Source: Cinnamomum chago
Taxonomy: Eukaryota; Streptophyta; Magnoliopsida; Laurales; Lauraceae
Length of the DNA: 64,000 nucleotides
NCBI GenBank assembly: GCA_038049695.1
Contig: CP142452.1
Location: forward strand, 54,146,501-54,210,500
Reading direction: 5' to 3'
Positions 9,716 to 22,080 of the stretch are shown one piece after another (the stretch's first letter is position 1; every line of letters begins with the position of its first letter). Under the pieces are notes generated by a model. It had not been told where the DNA came from and did no database searches. It saw only the letters and a list, made by a program, of their open reading frames with translations. The translations under genes were made by a program, and so were the position numbers.

Positions 9716-11744
9716 TGTGCTCCATCCTCAGTCATGTGTCTAGAGCATCCACTATGTAGGTAACACAAGGTTTGGTCAATAGCCTTAAGAGCTATGTGAA
9801 CTACTAGGCCTTTGTTCTTGGGAACCCATATGAATCTTTGGATGACAGGGATTTCACTAGGACCTTGAGATCTAGCTTTGTTAGGAATTTGTTGGTGAAA
9901 AGATTTCGTAGAGTAGTTTTCAGTTGATTTAACAGTTCTTCTATGATTATGGAATTGTAACTTTAGACGACCAATTTGTTTCATCAACACATTTTATTGT
10001 TGAGAGAATGAGTGATTGATAGAATTGTTTTGAGAATATATTTTAGTCTGTTTATCTTTATGGGGGTTGACACAAGTTTTGGTGGACTGTCTTTTAATTT
10101 GTTTCATTTTGCACTCATACTTATCATGTCCTTTGCTTCCACATGAATAACATGTAATTTCAAAATTGTTTTGACTACTAGAGGAAGCTTCTCCTTTCAC
10201 AAACACAATAGAGGCATTAGGATTAGGTTTGTCTTCTTTGTTGAATCCTAATCCAGTTTTGTCTCTATGATATTTTCCCATTTTAAAGAGTCTTTCAAAA
10301 TTTTCTTCTCCATGGGTAAATGAATATTCATATTTCTCTTTAAACCATTTCAGACGAGTGACTTCATCCCTTAATTGTGTGTTTACTTCTTTTAGAGTTT
10401 TAGCTTCTTTTTCATCTTTCTTAAACTTGATTAATTTTTCATTAGCAATTTGAAATTTAGAATTAACTTCATTTAGTTCAATTGCTAAGATATTCTTTTC
10501 ATCAGTTAAGGTTTCAATTTTGTCTTTTAAGACTTTGTTCTTGGATTTTTGTTTGCTCATGGCTTCAATCAATTTGCAGCTTTCCTCATAAAGTCTATCA
10601 TATGTTACTTGAGGATCTTCATCATCTTTTTCATTATTTGAGACGTCATAATCAGATTCAAACTCATTCTCAGACTTCTCAACATCAGTTCTTTCAGAAT
10701 TTTCTGTTATCTCAAGTGATGGATCACACACTGTTCTGCCAATTAGTATAGTGTAATTTTCTGTCTCATCTTCATCTGAGTCTGATTCAGCTTCATAAGA
10801 GTCATCCCATGTAGCCACAAGAGTCTTTTTCTTAACTTTCCTTTCCATTGAACACTCAGTTGATATGTGTCCAAACTTTTGACAATTATAGCATTTTACA
10901 TTTCTGGATTGATATTTAGAAGATGAGCTGGCTTTACTTTTATCAAAAGGTTTCTATTTTCTATTAAACTTTGAAATCTTTTTCTTAAATTGTCTTAAGA
11001 ATCTTTTAGTAAGGCAACATCTTCATCCTCACTTTCATTTTCATTGCCTGATTCTTCTTTAGATGGAGATGGTTGAGAAGCCTTTAAAGCTATAGATTTC
11101 TTCTCTTTGGATTTATTAGAAGCATTATTCATTTTCATCTCAAAGGTTCTAATGTTACCTGACAATTCTTCTACTTTCATAGTTTTAAGGTCATTGTACT
11201 CTTCTATAGAAGTCACTTTGGGGTGAAATCTTTCAGGTGGAGACCTAAGGATTTTGCTACAAACTTTGCCTTCAGGGATTTGCTCACCGAGTGACCACAT
11301 CTCATTAACGATTACCATTAGCTTTGTTCAAAAATCATCAAACATTTCATCTTCTCTCATTCTTAGAGATTCGAATTGGGAAGTTAGCATTTGGAGCTTG
11401 GCTCTGTTAACAATGGTTGTTCCTTCATAATTTGTTTCCAACAGCTCCCAAGCTTGTTTAGATGTGCTACATGTCATAATCTTTTTGAATTCTTCAGCAT
11501 TCATGGCACATGTTATGGCATTCAAAGCCTTAGCATCACAGTCTATCCATCTGGCCTTTGGAAGAGGCTTGACAGTGCCATCTTCAGTTGTGAAAGTAGG
11601 AGGAGTTCATCCATCCTCCATAGCATCCCACACCTCTCCACTAATGGATTTGAGAAACATGGCCATTCGGGCTTTCCAATAGGCATAGCTAGTACCATCA
11701 AACAATGGTGGTCTGTTTACAGCACTACCTTCTGGATTAGACAT
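9716..11744 (-). pseudogene. gag: Decayed Sirevirus-type gag with start of protease
   Basis: The start is at the ATG 11744-11742 (MSNPEGSAVNRPPLFDGTS), followed by YAYWKARMAMFLKS, a DUF4219/UBN2 gag N-terminus. The middle is acidic coiled coil. Then come FERLFKMGKYHRDKTGLGF, the knuckle CYSCGSKGHDKYEC (CX2CX4HX4C, near 10150) and RFIWVPKNKG. The reading then enters the aspartic-protease motif, seen as YLHSGCSRHMTED; the catalytic aspartate (normally in DSG) is His here. In-frame stops occur at 11607-11609, 11328-11330, 10995-10997 and 9994-9996, and there is a frame change between 10995 and 10848. The product would package RNA into virus-like particles in a live copy. Confidence 0.85.
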
Positions 11745-11804
11745 TGGCACACGAGAAAAAGAGGTAGATTAACTCCGGGTTGCAAAAACACAAGGGAGTA
11801 ACCC

Positions 11805-11816
11805 GCTCTGATACCA
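11805..11816 (-). promoter_or_regulatory. Primer-binding site (initiator Met-tRNA)
   Basis: The minus strand reads TGGTATCAGAGC two bases inside the LTR end, the standard plant LTR-element primer site complementary to the 3' end of tRNA-iMet. Confidence 0.9.
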
Positions 11817-11818
11817 AT

Positions 11819-13372
11819 TGAAAGTGCAGGCTAGGGCCAATGACTAAGTCCTAGAGGGCTGTGAATAGGACTAAGGGTAATCAATTACCAATTTTAAACT
11901 TTTTAAGGCAATTTTAAAATAACCATAACAAAGGTCAGAACAAACACAATAATGAGAATGACTTAAGTGGAATATGTGTTCATCAAGACAATACTTAAAC
12001 AATAAAGATGAGATACAATTAGATGTAAGTTGATAAGCACAAGTGTGAGTGTGTCTATTGAGCTTCGTGATGAAATATCATACACAACAAATTCCACAAT
12101 ATATATAGAAATATAAATCATGCCATAAGGAATAGACACAGGAAAATTATAGTGGTTCGGTCACATAGACCTACATCCACTCTCAAAGGTCACACAGTCC
12201 CTTGGTTCCATTAAGAAGAATCAGACTACACAAGTAATGATTCAACTTCAATTTTGTTATCAAGGTTCGATCGCTTAGATCTACTCCTCCTCACACAATT
12301 ACAAAGTGATTTTGTCACACAGATCTGAATCACCATCACAGATTGTAGAAGTTTAAAGAAGGGTGAACACTTGCCTTTGATGAAGATGGAAAGAGTTCTA
12401 AAGAGCTTTGACAATAGTCGAAGCTTTCACCTCTTGACGACGCCTTGGAGTTGAGAAGGAAGCTTCCATCGTGTAGCACAACCAAGGTTCAAATGTCTGG
12501 TCTTCTAGGATAACATGGATAAGGCTTTCATACAATAAGGGATCCTAGAAGAAGCTCTTCTCACACAACACACTCATCCTGGAGCTAATGAAGCTCTTGG
12601 ATTTTCCTAAATCTAACACATGAGTGTTTGGAAGAAGATTTGAGAGCTTAGGTTTGTTGGGAAGAAAATAGCATACAAAGCTCTTCTCAAAAAGTCCTCA
12701 CAGAAGAGAGAAACAAGCTTCAGTTTTATAGAAAATAATCCAACATCTATAATTGGTGGCTAGCCCCTTTTTAATTTCTCAGAGATAACGGTCATAAATT
12801 TCTAATACGGTTGGCTTACGGTTAGCCGCAGGTGGTCTTGGAGGCTAGCCGTGAAGCAACCGCTGGGGTGACCGAGAGGAGGTTCAAAAATCAAGTGCTC
12901 TTTGGAAAACAAACCGTAACTCACGGTTGCACTGCGGTTAGCCGCTGGAGTACACGGCGGTTAGCCGTTAGGTAGCCGAACTTCAACCTAATGAAAAAAA
13001 TTAGCTCTCTGGAAAACAAACCGTGAGTCTGCGGTTAGCCGCCTTTTGTAAAGGGGCTAGCCCCCAGGTGACCGAAAGGTCACCGAGCCCTTTTTTTAGA
13101 AAGACTATTTAAGCTGAGAGAGAGAGATAGAAAACAGTTTTTAAAACTCAACTTTTTCCCAGGGTTCTAAGGATTGGACTGGGTCTAAAATACCTGAAAA
13201 GGTTGTCAAACACATGTGGAGACTTCCTTTGAAGAATCCAGACTTTCCAACAGCTTGATAAACCCTCTGAATTAGATCTACCTTGAAGCACTTTGGGAGG
13301 CAAGGTCTTCGGAACACATTGGCACAGAATTGACAAAACAAACTCAGTGCTCACAGACATGTGACACTAACA
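11819..13372 (-). mobile_element. 5' LTR of the minus-strand Sirevirus-type element
   Basis: This 1554-bp LTR, in element orientation, starts TGTTAGTGTCACATG and ends in GCACTTTCA. The likely TATA box is TATAAAAC at 12730-12723. Upstream of it, between about 12800 and 13085, CGGTTAGCCG-type motifs recur at least four times, together with related GCTAGCC and GGTGACC motifs. At 12145-12180 it carries the motif GTGGATGTAGGT...CCGAACCACTATAA, also found in elements A and B. Confidence 0.8.
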
Positions 13373-13956
13373 GCATGTTGCACCACCCATGTGCTCTATT
13401 TGATGAGTTATGGCCTCAATGGTTCTCGCCGCCGAGAGGCTTGATTTTACTGGTCAAGGGTTGATGGAGGGTCAAATGTTGTCGGTTTGACTTGAAACTC
13501 GACGCGGAGCCCTTTTGAGATATTTTGAGACCATCCATGGGCTCTTATCGAAGTTTTGATGTCTTCGACGCCGTCGCCGCCAGGAGCGCCTGTTCAGCTG
13601 TTGGAGGAGTTAAGTTTGGCCAGATGATGACGGAATGCCTGAAACTTGATGTAGAGCCTCCTAGTGGCATCTTGGGGCCAACTGTGTGCTCTGTTTTATG
13701 TGTCAGGGTCTCTGGCTTCACCGCCGCTAGGAGTGGCTGCTCAGCAGTTGGAGGAGTGAACTTAGGCCAAATGATGTTAGAATGGCCTGAAACTTTGGAT
13801 GTACCCCTCTTTTGGCTGTCTTGAAGGATCTTGCAGTTTTTGTTTGATTCTGACAAGATCTGATGCTTGAAGTAGCATTGCCTGTTTGTAGTAGGATGCG
13901 GCTTCAAGTGGCTTCTTGATGTTGAGGAGGCAATGTGACTTTTTTGGTGTCAACAG
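13373..13956. repeat. Unclassified block with three tandem 147-bp copies
   Basis: Units begin near 13424, 13571 and 13718. Landmarks are CGCCGCC-AGGAG, then TTGGAGGAGTTAAGTTTGGCC (13601; TTGGAGGAGTGAACTTAGGCC at 13748), then TGCCTGAAACTTGATGTAGA. The first copy is the most diverged. The minus-strand frame at 13545-13907 simply reflects the repeat (IIWPKFTPPTAEQ twice). The satellite begins immediately after GTGTCAACAGAAACC. It may be a piece of an LTR or another transposon; I do not recognise it. Confidence 0.6.
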
Positions 13957-16900
13957 AAACCACAATCTAATCGTTCTAGGAAATTGTTGACTCTACACTG
14001 TGTTTCATGCAACTCTTGGTCCAAACTCTCCCTCAAGAAAAATCTGGGATAACTGTTTACTCTAAAAGCGGTTTTAGGTATCGTAGTCTAATCTTTCGCC
14101 TCGCGATCCATTTGATGGGATTCTAGGTTGGGATATGCATTTTAGGATATTTTGAGATAATTTTCGGTTTAAAACGAGTTTTGGGAGAATCTTGGGTGCA
14201 GGGAGTTCAGTGTTTTTAACGGCTAAAACCCATTCTTTGGGAGGTTTGGGAGGCTATTTTTGTACGAAACCATAATCTATGCGGCTTTAGGAAATTGTTG
14301 ACTCTACATTGTGGTTCATGCAGCTCTAGTTCCAAAGACTCCCTATAGAGAAATCCAGGATAACATTTTACACCAAAAGGGGTTTCAGTTGTCCTAGTCT
14401 ATAGTCTTTCGCCTCAAAATCTGTTTGAAAAGATTCCGAGTTGATATATGCATTTTAGATTATTTCGAGATACTTTTCGGTTTATACTGGGTTTCGGACG
14501 ATTCTTGGCTTAGGAAAATAGTACAGGGGATTTAGTGTTTGTAAAGGCTGAAACCCGTGCTTCGAGCAGCTTTTGTATGAATCCACAATATAAGCGGTTC
14601 TAGGAAATTGTTGATTTTGCATTTTGTTTCATGCAACTCTCGGTCCAAAGTCTCCCTTTAGAAAAATCTAGGATTACTGTTTGCTCTAAAACCGGTTTCA
14701 GGTATCCTATTCTACTCTTTCTCCTTGAGATCCGTTTGATGGGATTATGGGTTGAGATATGCACTTTAGGATATTTCAAGATACTTTTCAGTTTAAAACG
14801 GGCTTTGGGTGAATCTTGGGTGAGGAAAACACATGAGGGATTTCGGTGTTTTTAAAGGCTAAAACCCGTGCTTCGATCGATTTGTAGGCTACTCTTGTAC
14901 GAAACTACAATCTATGCGGCTTGAGGAAATTGTTGACTTTACACTGTGTTTCATGTAACTCTCAGTCCGAAGACTCCTTCTAAAGAATTCCGGGATCATT
15001 TTTTATACTAAAAGAGTTTTCGTTATCCTAGTCTAGTCTTTCGCCCCGAAATCCGTTTGATGTGATTCTGGGTTGAAATACGCAATTTAGGATATTTAGA
15101 GATACTTTTTGGTTTAAAACGTGCTTCGGGCGAATATTTGGTTAGGAAAACACTTCAGGGAGTTCGGTGTTGTTAAAGGCTAAAACCTATGCTTCAGGCG
15201 GTTCGTAGGCTACTTTTGTTCAAAACCATTATCTATGAGGCTCTAGGAAATTGTTGACTACACACTTTGTTTCATGCAAATCTCCTTCCAATGACTCCCT
15301 CTAGAAAAATTCGGAATCATTTTCTACATTAAAAGGGGTTTCGGGTATCTTAGTCTAGTCTTTCACCTCAAAATCCATTTAAAGGGATTCCAGGTTGAGA
15401 TACGTTTTTCAAATTATTTTGAGAAACTTTTCGGCTTAAACTGGTTTCAGACGATTCTTGGCTTAGGAAAACAACACTGGGGATGTAGTGTTTTTAAGGG
15501 CTAGATCCCGTGCTTTGGGCGGCTTTTGTACGAATCCACAATCTAAGCAGTTCTAGGAAATTGTTGACTCTACACTGTGTATAAGGCAACTCTCGGTCCA
15601 AAGTCTCCCTCTAAAAAAATTTGGAAAAATTGTTTACTCTAAAAACGATTTCAGGTATCCTAGTCTAGTCTTTCGCCTCGAGATCCGTTTGGTGGGATTA
15701 TGGGTTGAGATACGCATTTTGGGATACTTTTCGGTTTAAAATGGGCTTCAGACGAATCTTGGTTTAGGGAAACACTTGAGGGAGTTTGGTGTTTTTAAAG
15801 GCTTAAACCTGTGCTTCGATCAGTTTGTAGGCTACTTTTGTACGAAATGACAATCAATGCGGCTCGAGGAAATTGATGACTCTACACTATGTTTCATGCA
15901 ACTCTCGTTCCAAAGACTCCCTCTAGAAAAATCCGGGATCATTTTCTAGTAAAAAAGTGGTTTCAAGTATCCTAGTCTAGTCATTTCCCTCGAAATTCAT
16001 TTTAAAGGGATTCTAGGTTGAGGTTCGCTTTTAGAATTACTTCGAGATACATTTCGGTTTAAAATTGGTTTTGGACGATTCTTGGCTTTAGAAAACAGTA
16101 CTGGGGATTCAGTGTTTTTAAAGGCTGAAACCCGTGCTTCGGGCGGCTTTTGTATGATTCTACAATATAAGCGGTTCTAGGAAATTGTTGACTCTACACT
16201 ATCATTCATGCAACTCTTGGTCAAATATCTGGGACAACTGTTTACTCTTAAAGTGGTTTCAGGTATCCTAGACTAGTCTTTCGCGTCGAGATCCGTTTGA
16301 TGGGATTATGGGTTGAGATACAAATTTCAGGATACTTCAAGATACTTTTCAGTTAAAAATGGGCTTCGGGTGAATCTTGGGCTAGGAAAATACTTGAGGG
16401 AGTTCGGTGTTTTTATAGGCTAAAACCTATGCTTCGATCGGTTTGTAGGCTACTTTTGTACAAAACCACAATCTTTGCGTCCCGAGGAAATTGTTGACTC
16501 TACACTGTGTTTTATGCAACTCTCGGTCCAAAGACTCCCTCTAGAGAAATCCAGGATCACTCTTTACACCAAAAGGGATTTTCGTTAACCTAGTCTAGTC
16601 TTTCGCCTCGAAATCCGTTGGATGGGATTTTGGGTTGAGATACGCATTTTAGATCATCTCCAGATACTTTTCGTTTTAAAACGGGTTTTGGGAGATTCTT
16701 GTGTTCGGAAAACACTTGAGGGAGTTCTATGATTTTAAAAGCTAAAACTCGTTCTTTGGCCAGTTTAGTAGGCTACTTTTGTACAAAACCACAATCTATG
16801 CAGCTCTAGGAAATTATTGACTCAACACTGTGTTTCATGCAACTCTCGTTCCAAACACTCCCACTAGAAAAATCCAGGATCACATTTTACACTAAAAGGG

Positions 16901-18773
16901 GTTTCAGGTATCCTAGTCTAGTGTTTCGCCTCGAAATCCATTTGAAAGGATTTTGGGTTGAGATACGCATTTTCAAAAATTTATAGATACGTTTTGGTTT
17001 GAAACGGGTTTCGAACGATTCTTGAATTAGAAAAACAATACAGGGGATTCAATGTTTTTAAAGGCTGAAACTCATGCTTTTGGTGGCTTTTGTATGAAAC
17101 CACAATCTAAGCGGTTCAAGGAAATTGTTGACTCTACACTGTCTTTCAGGCAACTCTCGGTCCAAAGACTCCCTTTACAAAAATCTGAGATCATGTTTTA
17201 CTCTAAAAGAGGTTTCGGGTGTCCTAGTCTAGTCTTTCACCTCGAAATCCGTTTGAAGGGATTCTGGGTTAAGATATGCATTTTAGATCATTTCCAAATA
17301 CTTTTCTTTTTTAAAACAGGTTTTGGAAGAATCTTGGGCTCGAAAGCACTTTAGGGAGTTCACTGTTTTTAAAGGCCAAAACCCATTCTTCGGGCTGTTT
17401 CGTAGGCTACTTTTCTACGAAACCACAATCTATGCAGCTCTAAGAAATTCTTGATTCTACATTGTGTTTCATGCAACTCTCGTTCCGAAGACACCCTCTC
17501 AAAAAATCCAGGATCACAATTTATACTGAAAGGAGTTTCAGGAATCCTAGTATAGTCTTTCGCATCAAAATCCGTTTGAAAGGATTCTGGGTTGAGATAA
17601 GCATTTTAGGATATTTCTAGATAATTTTCGGTTAAAACAGGTTTCGAATAATTCTTGGATTAGGAAAACAGTACAGGGGATTCAGTGTTTTTGAAGGCTG
17701 AAACTCGTGCTTCGGGATGTTTTGTATGAAACCACAACTCGTTCTTTGGGAGGTTTGGGAGGCTATTTTTGTACGAAACCATAATCTATGCGGCTTTAGG
17801 AAATTGTTGACTCTATAATGTGGTTCATGCAGCTCTAGTTCCAAAGACTCCCTCTAGAGAAATCCAGGATAACATTTTTGACCAAAAGGGGTTTCAATTG
17901 TCCTAGTCTAAAGTCTTTCGCCTCGAAATCTGTTTGAAAAGATTCTGAGTTAATATATGCATTTTAGATTATTTCGAGATACTTTTCGGTTTATACTGGG
18001 TTTCGGACGATTCTTGGCTTAGGAAAACAGTACGGGGGATTCAGTGTTTATAAAGGCTAAAACCTGTGCTTCGGGCAGCTTTTGAATGAATCCACATTAT
18101 AAGCGGTTCTAGGAAATTATTGAGTCTACACTGTGTTTCATGCAACTCTCGGTCCAAAGTCTCCCTCTAGAAAAATCTGGGATAACTATTTACTCTAAAA
18201 GCGATTTCAGGTATCCAACTCTAGTCTTTCACCTCGAGATCCGTTTGATGGGATTATGGGTTGAGATACGCATTTTAGGATACTTCGAGATACTTTTCGG
18301 TTTAAAATAGGCTTCAGGCGAATATTGGACTAGGAAAACACTTGAGGGAGCTTGGTGTTTTTAAAGGCTAAAACTCATGCTTCGTTCAGTTTGTAGGCAA
18401 CCTTTGTATGAAACCACATTCTATGCGGCTTTAGGTAATTGTTGACTCTACACTTTCTTTCAGGCAACTCTCAGTCCGAAGACTCCCTCTACAAAAATTT
18501 GGGATCACTTTTTACTCTGAAAGAGGCTTCGAGTATCCTAGTCTAATCTTTTGCTTCGAAATCTGTTTGAAGGGATTCTGAGTTGAGATATGCATTTTAG
18601 ATCATTTACAGATACTTTTCATTTAAAACGGGTTTTGGGAGAATCTTGGGTTCGAAAAACACTTCTGGGAGTTCTGTGTTTTTAAAGGTTTTTCTAAAAC
18701 CCGTTTCGTAGGCTTCTTTTGTACGAAACCATAATCTATGTAGCTCTAGGAAATTGTTGACTCCACACTGTGT
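13957..18773. repeat. Satellite array 1, monomer about 310-322 bp
   Basis: Tandem monomers share the core AAATTGTTGACTCTACACTG-TGTTTCATGCAACTC. Anchors at 13981, 14292, 14605, 14927, 15248, 15558, 15870 and 16182 give spacings of 310-322 bp. Monomers alternate between variants ending in '...gcttttgtatgaatccac...' and '...gtaggctacttttgtacgaaaccac...'. All frames here (for example 14631-14855, 17052-17354) are non-coding shadows of the repeat. The array ends at the TGTGT (18769-18773) that was duplicated by insertion of element A. Confidence 0.95.
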
Positions 18774-20490
18774 TGTTAGGAATTTTGTAGATTGCAATTT
18801 GATGGATGCATTATCATTCAAGCATCATTTGATTTACACACATATGCATTGATTTATAAAAACTTGAAATCTTGATTTACACATGCATTGTTTTTAAGAT
18901 ATTGATTTATGCATGTTTTGTTTTTTAAACTTGGATGCATTTGTTTTAGAAAAGAGTTTTATCAAATCAAGCAAGCCTATGAGTTTTAAATCTTTCAAAT
19001 CACTTTAGGTTTTTTGTGTTTCATGTTTTTAAACCACTTAGTTTGATTTAAAACATGTTTCCAAGCTTGGTTTAATGGCCCAAAAATCCCCTCCTAGAAA
19101 AACCTTCAAATATGCAATTTTTAGGAATTTTTGGTCCCAGGGGGGACCCGGTCGACCGGCCACACAGCAGGTCGACCGGGTAAAGTGCCGTTGGCCTTTT
19201 TCAAACGGTCAATTTTTTTACCGTTGTGAAGGGCAGGTCGACCGGGGGTATGGCAGGTCGACCGGGCACTCGCAGAAACCCACTTTTTGGGTATAAAATG
19301 AAGTTCATTCCTTTTCAAAAGTTGGAGATTTTGAAGACTCTTTTGAGGTACTTTGAGACAAAGAAAAGGGGATGAACTAAGAGAGACCAAAGAATCATTT
19401 GGAGAGCTAAAGCTTGGATTAATGAAGTTAAATCTCTAAGTAAGCTCTACCTCTCTTAATCATAGTTTATATGCTTTGTTTAAGTTATTGGTAAATGATT
19501 TTGAGCATGATAACTATGATGTGTTGAATCCATTCTTCTCTTATTCTTTGATCTAATTAAGATTGGATTCTTCACTTTGTTTTCAATCCAAGTTGTTTTT
19601 AAATCTTCCTTCATCATGCTTAGCCTAAATCTTTGATTTCTTTTATATAGCATGATTCATTTTCTTGGTTGAAACATTACTTGTTGTTTTCATTCATTTA
19701 AACCTTAGTCAATTTATTTGTTTTTGAAAACAACATTGCACATGCATCACATGTTCTTAGTTAGTCATTTTCATACAACTTGTGAAGCTCTTGATTTTCA
19801 TGTCATTAACAAGTTTATTTTCATACATGTGATTTGCATTAGACTTCAATCAAATCTTTTATGAGCCTTAAACTTTGAAATGCTTTGAGCATATATTGAT
19901 TGAGCCTTCTTTTTAAACTTGATTGAAGTTATCACACACACATCATGAGCATACACATTTGCATTCATTTAGTGTTTGTGTGAGTTTGTTATTCACTTTC
20001 ATATTCGCCTATTTTAGAGGCAAATACATTGAGCTTTAATTGTATCTCTTAGAGTGTTCTTTTGTGAAGACACCTTCTTAGAGAAATCTTCATTTGTAAA
20101 GGTTATTGCTTAGCCTAAGAAAAGCATTGTGTAAAGGTTATTGCTTAGCCTAGAAAATCATCTTGTAAAGGTTGTTGTTAAGCCTAGAAAAAATAACATT
20201 GTAAGGGTTATTGCTTAGCCTATTGAAAAGCATAAATAGTGGAAATCCGGTGGGGTGATTGGATCACAAGCCGGTAGTAGATGTAGGCATTGAGGCCGAA
20301 CCACTATAAATCTTTGTGTAGTGGTGTTTGCTTGTGGTGATTGTTTTATTAGCTTCCGCATATTGTTTGTTTATCATCACTTGTGACTAGTTTATTTTTA
20401 AGAAGTTAAAATTTGTCATAATTGGTCACATATTGTAGCTCACCCTATTCACCCCCCCCCCCCTCTAGGGTTAGGATCCCAGGACTTTCA
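18774..20490 (+). mobile_element. Element A 5' LTR
   Basis: The 1717-bp LTR runs from TGTTAGGAATTTTG to CCCAGGACTTTCA. U3 carries four GGTCGACCGG motifs and a TATA box (19148-19298). Five 33-36-bp repeats containing GGTTATTGCTTAGCCTA lie at about 20093-20226. The conserved motif ATGTAGGCA...GGCCGAACCACTATAAA is at 20281-20310. A poly-C run precedes CTCTAGGGTTAGGATCC near the 3' end. Confidence 0.95.
19148..19298 (+). promoter_or_regulatory. Element A LTR promoter: four GTCGAC dyads plus TATA box
   Basis: CCGGTCGACCGG (19148-19159) is a perfect palindrome. GGTCGACCGG follows at 19170-19179, 19236-19245 and 19256-19265. Between the two pairs lies an inverted repeat, AACGGTC...GACCGTT-like (ACGGTCAATTTTTTTACCGT). 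TATAAAA is at 19292-19298, about 27 bp after the last dyad. The 3' LTR carries the same arrangement at 24865-25015. Confidence 0.7.
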
Positions 20491-20492
20491 AT

Positions 20493-20504
20493 TGGTATCA
20501 GAGC
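20493..20504 (+). promoter_or_regulatory. Primer-binding site of element A
   Basis: TGGTATCAGAGC lies two bases after the 5' LTR and matches the complement of the 3' end of plant initiator Met-tRNA. Confidence 0.95.
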
Positions 20505-20628
20505 CTCGTGCTCTATCTTATAGGATCAAGTGTTTTGGAACTCTTGATTAGGTGTAAAAGGATCAAGTGTTTTGGAACTCTTGATTAGGTGTAAAAACCT
20601 AGAGTCAAAACCCTAGAGTTGTGCTTAC

Positions 20629-22080
20629 ATGAAAATCATTAGAATGGATTCCACTTCTATAGATTGTTTAGATTCTTGTGTAGATTCTTCTAGACCCCTC
20701 CTTCTTCCTTCTATTGGAGATTCAAATTCTCAAACTAATGAATCTCAATGTGACATAAAAGAAGAAGAAAATGTTTATAATGAAGATGACCTTCAACAAG
20801 CCTTTGAAGAATTATATGAATTATCCTTAAAGCTTGAGAAGAAAAACAATAAGTTAAGAGAAGAATCTAAAAATCTAAACAAACAATTAGTTTCTTCAAA
20901 AGATGAGCTTAGAGAGAAAGAAGAGGTAATACAATGTCTAGACTCTAAGTTCATGATCTCTTTAAATAACCTATCTAATATCAAAGATGAACTAAATGAA
21001 TTAAAGATAGGAAATGATGATCTTAAAAAGGAAAATTTAAACCTAAGAGATCTATTAAAAAGGCAAGACAAAGACTTTATCAATTTAGAATCCAAGTTGA
21101 CAATTTCTATGGAAAACATGTCAAATGTTCAAAGTAAGTAAAAAACCTTAGAACTTGGATCTAATGTTGTTAATGAACTTAAACTTGAACTAAAACTTGC
21201 CAATGAAGAGCTAAGTAACTATAAGAAAATTGAAAATGAACTTTCAAAAGTCAAAAATGAAAATTCAATCCTTATAACCAAAGTCACTCAACTTGAAGGA
21301 TATAAACAAAAGTATGAGTGCAAGTTTACCCAAAGTGAAGAGAGACTTGAAAAATAATTTAAATTGGGTAAATCTCATGGAGATAGGACGGGTCTTGGTT
21401 TTGATAAGTATACTTCATATGACCCTAAATTCACCAACACTTTTGTGAAAGGTGAGTCCTCTTTCTCTAGCACTCCTTCTCCCTTGCCTAAAACTAAATG
21501 TATTTATTGTGGCATTGAAGGGCATTTTAGGTTTGAGTGCAAACTAAGAAGAAGCCATGTGTCTAAACCCATCTTTGAACCCAAAAAGGTAGAATCTAAA
21601 TCTATGAAGGGTAAGACACTAAAAAACAAAGAAGACTCCAAAAAGATTAAACAAGTTAAATCAATTAAAATGGAGTCTCCTAAAATAGATTCTAAAAAGT
21701 TTAAACAAGTTAAACCAAGTTTAAAAGAATCTATGAACAAAAAGCTTCTCAACCTATCTCCCTTATATCAACCCATGAAAGAACTTTTGAATAAAGTAAC
21801 AAAGTTAAATTTAAAATTCAAAAGTCAAATAAAGCGAGAATATAAGAAGAAAAGAAAAATGAACAAATCCCCAAAGAAACAAACTCACCAACATCAAAAG
21901 ACTAATCACCAATCTAAGCTAAATTTAGTAAAATCTAAATATCATGGTGATAAGTTCAAATTGAAAATTTATCAAGTCAAATCTCCTATAGTTGGTGGGA
22001 CTCCTAAACTAGACCTCAAAGTTCAACCCTCTCAAGACCTTAGGTGGATTCCTAAAGTTAGATACTTAGACAAACCTTAA
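20629..22080 (+). pseudogene. gag: Element A gag-like gene, two nonsense mutations
   Basis: The ATG at 20629 starts MKIIRMDSTSIDCLDS. Two in-frame stops, at 21139-21141 and 21355-21357, break the frame, after which it stays open to 22080. Features in order are an acidic N-terminus, a long coiled coil (LQQAFEELYELSLKLEKKN) with one full and one partial copy of a 49-residue repeat, the motif GKSHGDRTGLGF, the CCHC knuckle CIYCGIEGHFRFEC, a Lys-rich tail, and the end LRWIPKVRYLDKP. The UBN2 N-terminal gag domain is missing. It is the defective counterpart of the intact frame in element B. Confidence 0.9.

Larger units (their letters stand above)
9716..13372 (-). mobile_element. Copia/Sirevirus-type LTR retrotransposon, 5' part, interrupted by CACTA
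   Basis: Reading on the minus strand, the element opens with its 5' LTR (13372-11819, TGTTAGTG...CTTTCA). The primer-binding site TGGTATCAGAGC (11816-11805) follows, then a gag with UBN2-type N-terminus, coiled coil and CCHC knuckle, and then the first residues of the protease. There the CACTA element cuts in. Protease active site onward, integrase and reverse transcriptase are not in the window; they should lie beyond the unseen left end of the CACTA. The LTR ends and primer site match the gag-only elements A and B, so this is a relative of the type that could supply enzymes, although this copy is dead. Confidence 0.85.

Noticed and set aside
19075-19390. Frames over the LTR promoter (19075-19296, 19121-19390, and copies at 24838, 52851, 58501)
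   Set aside because: They overlap the dyad cluster and TATA box, exist on both strands, and are copied only because the LTR is duplicated.
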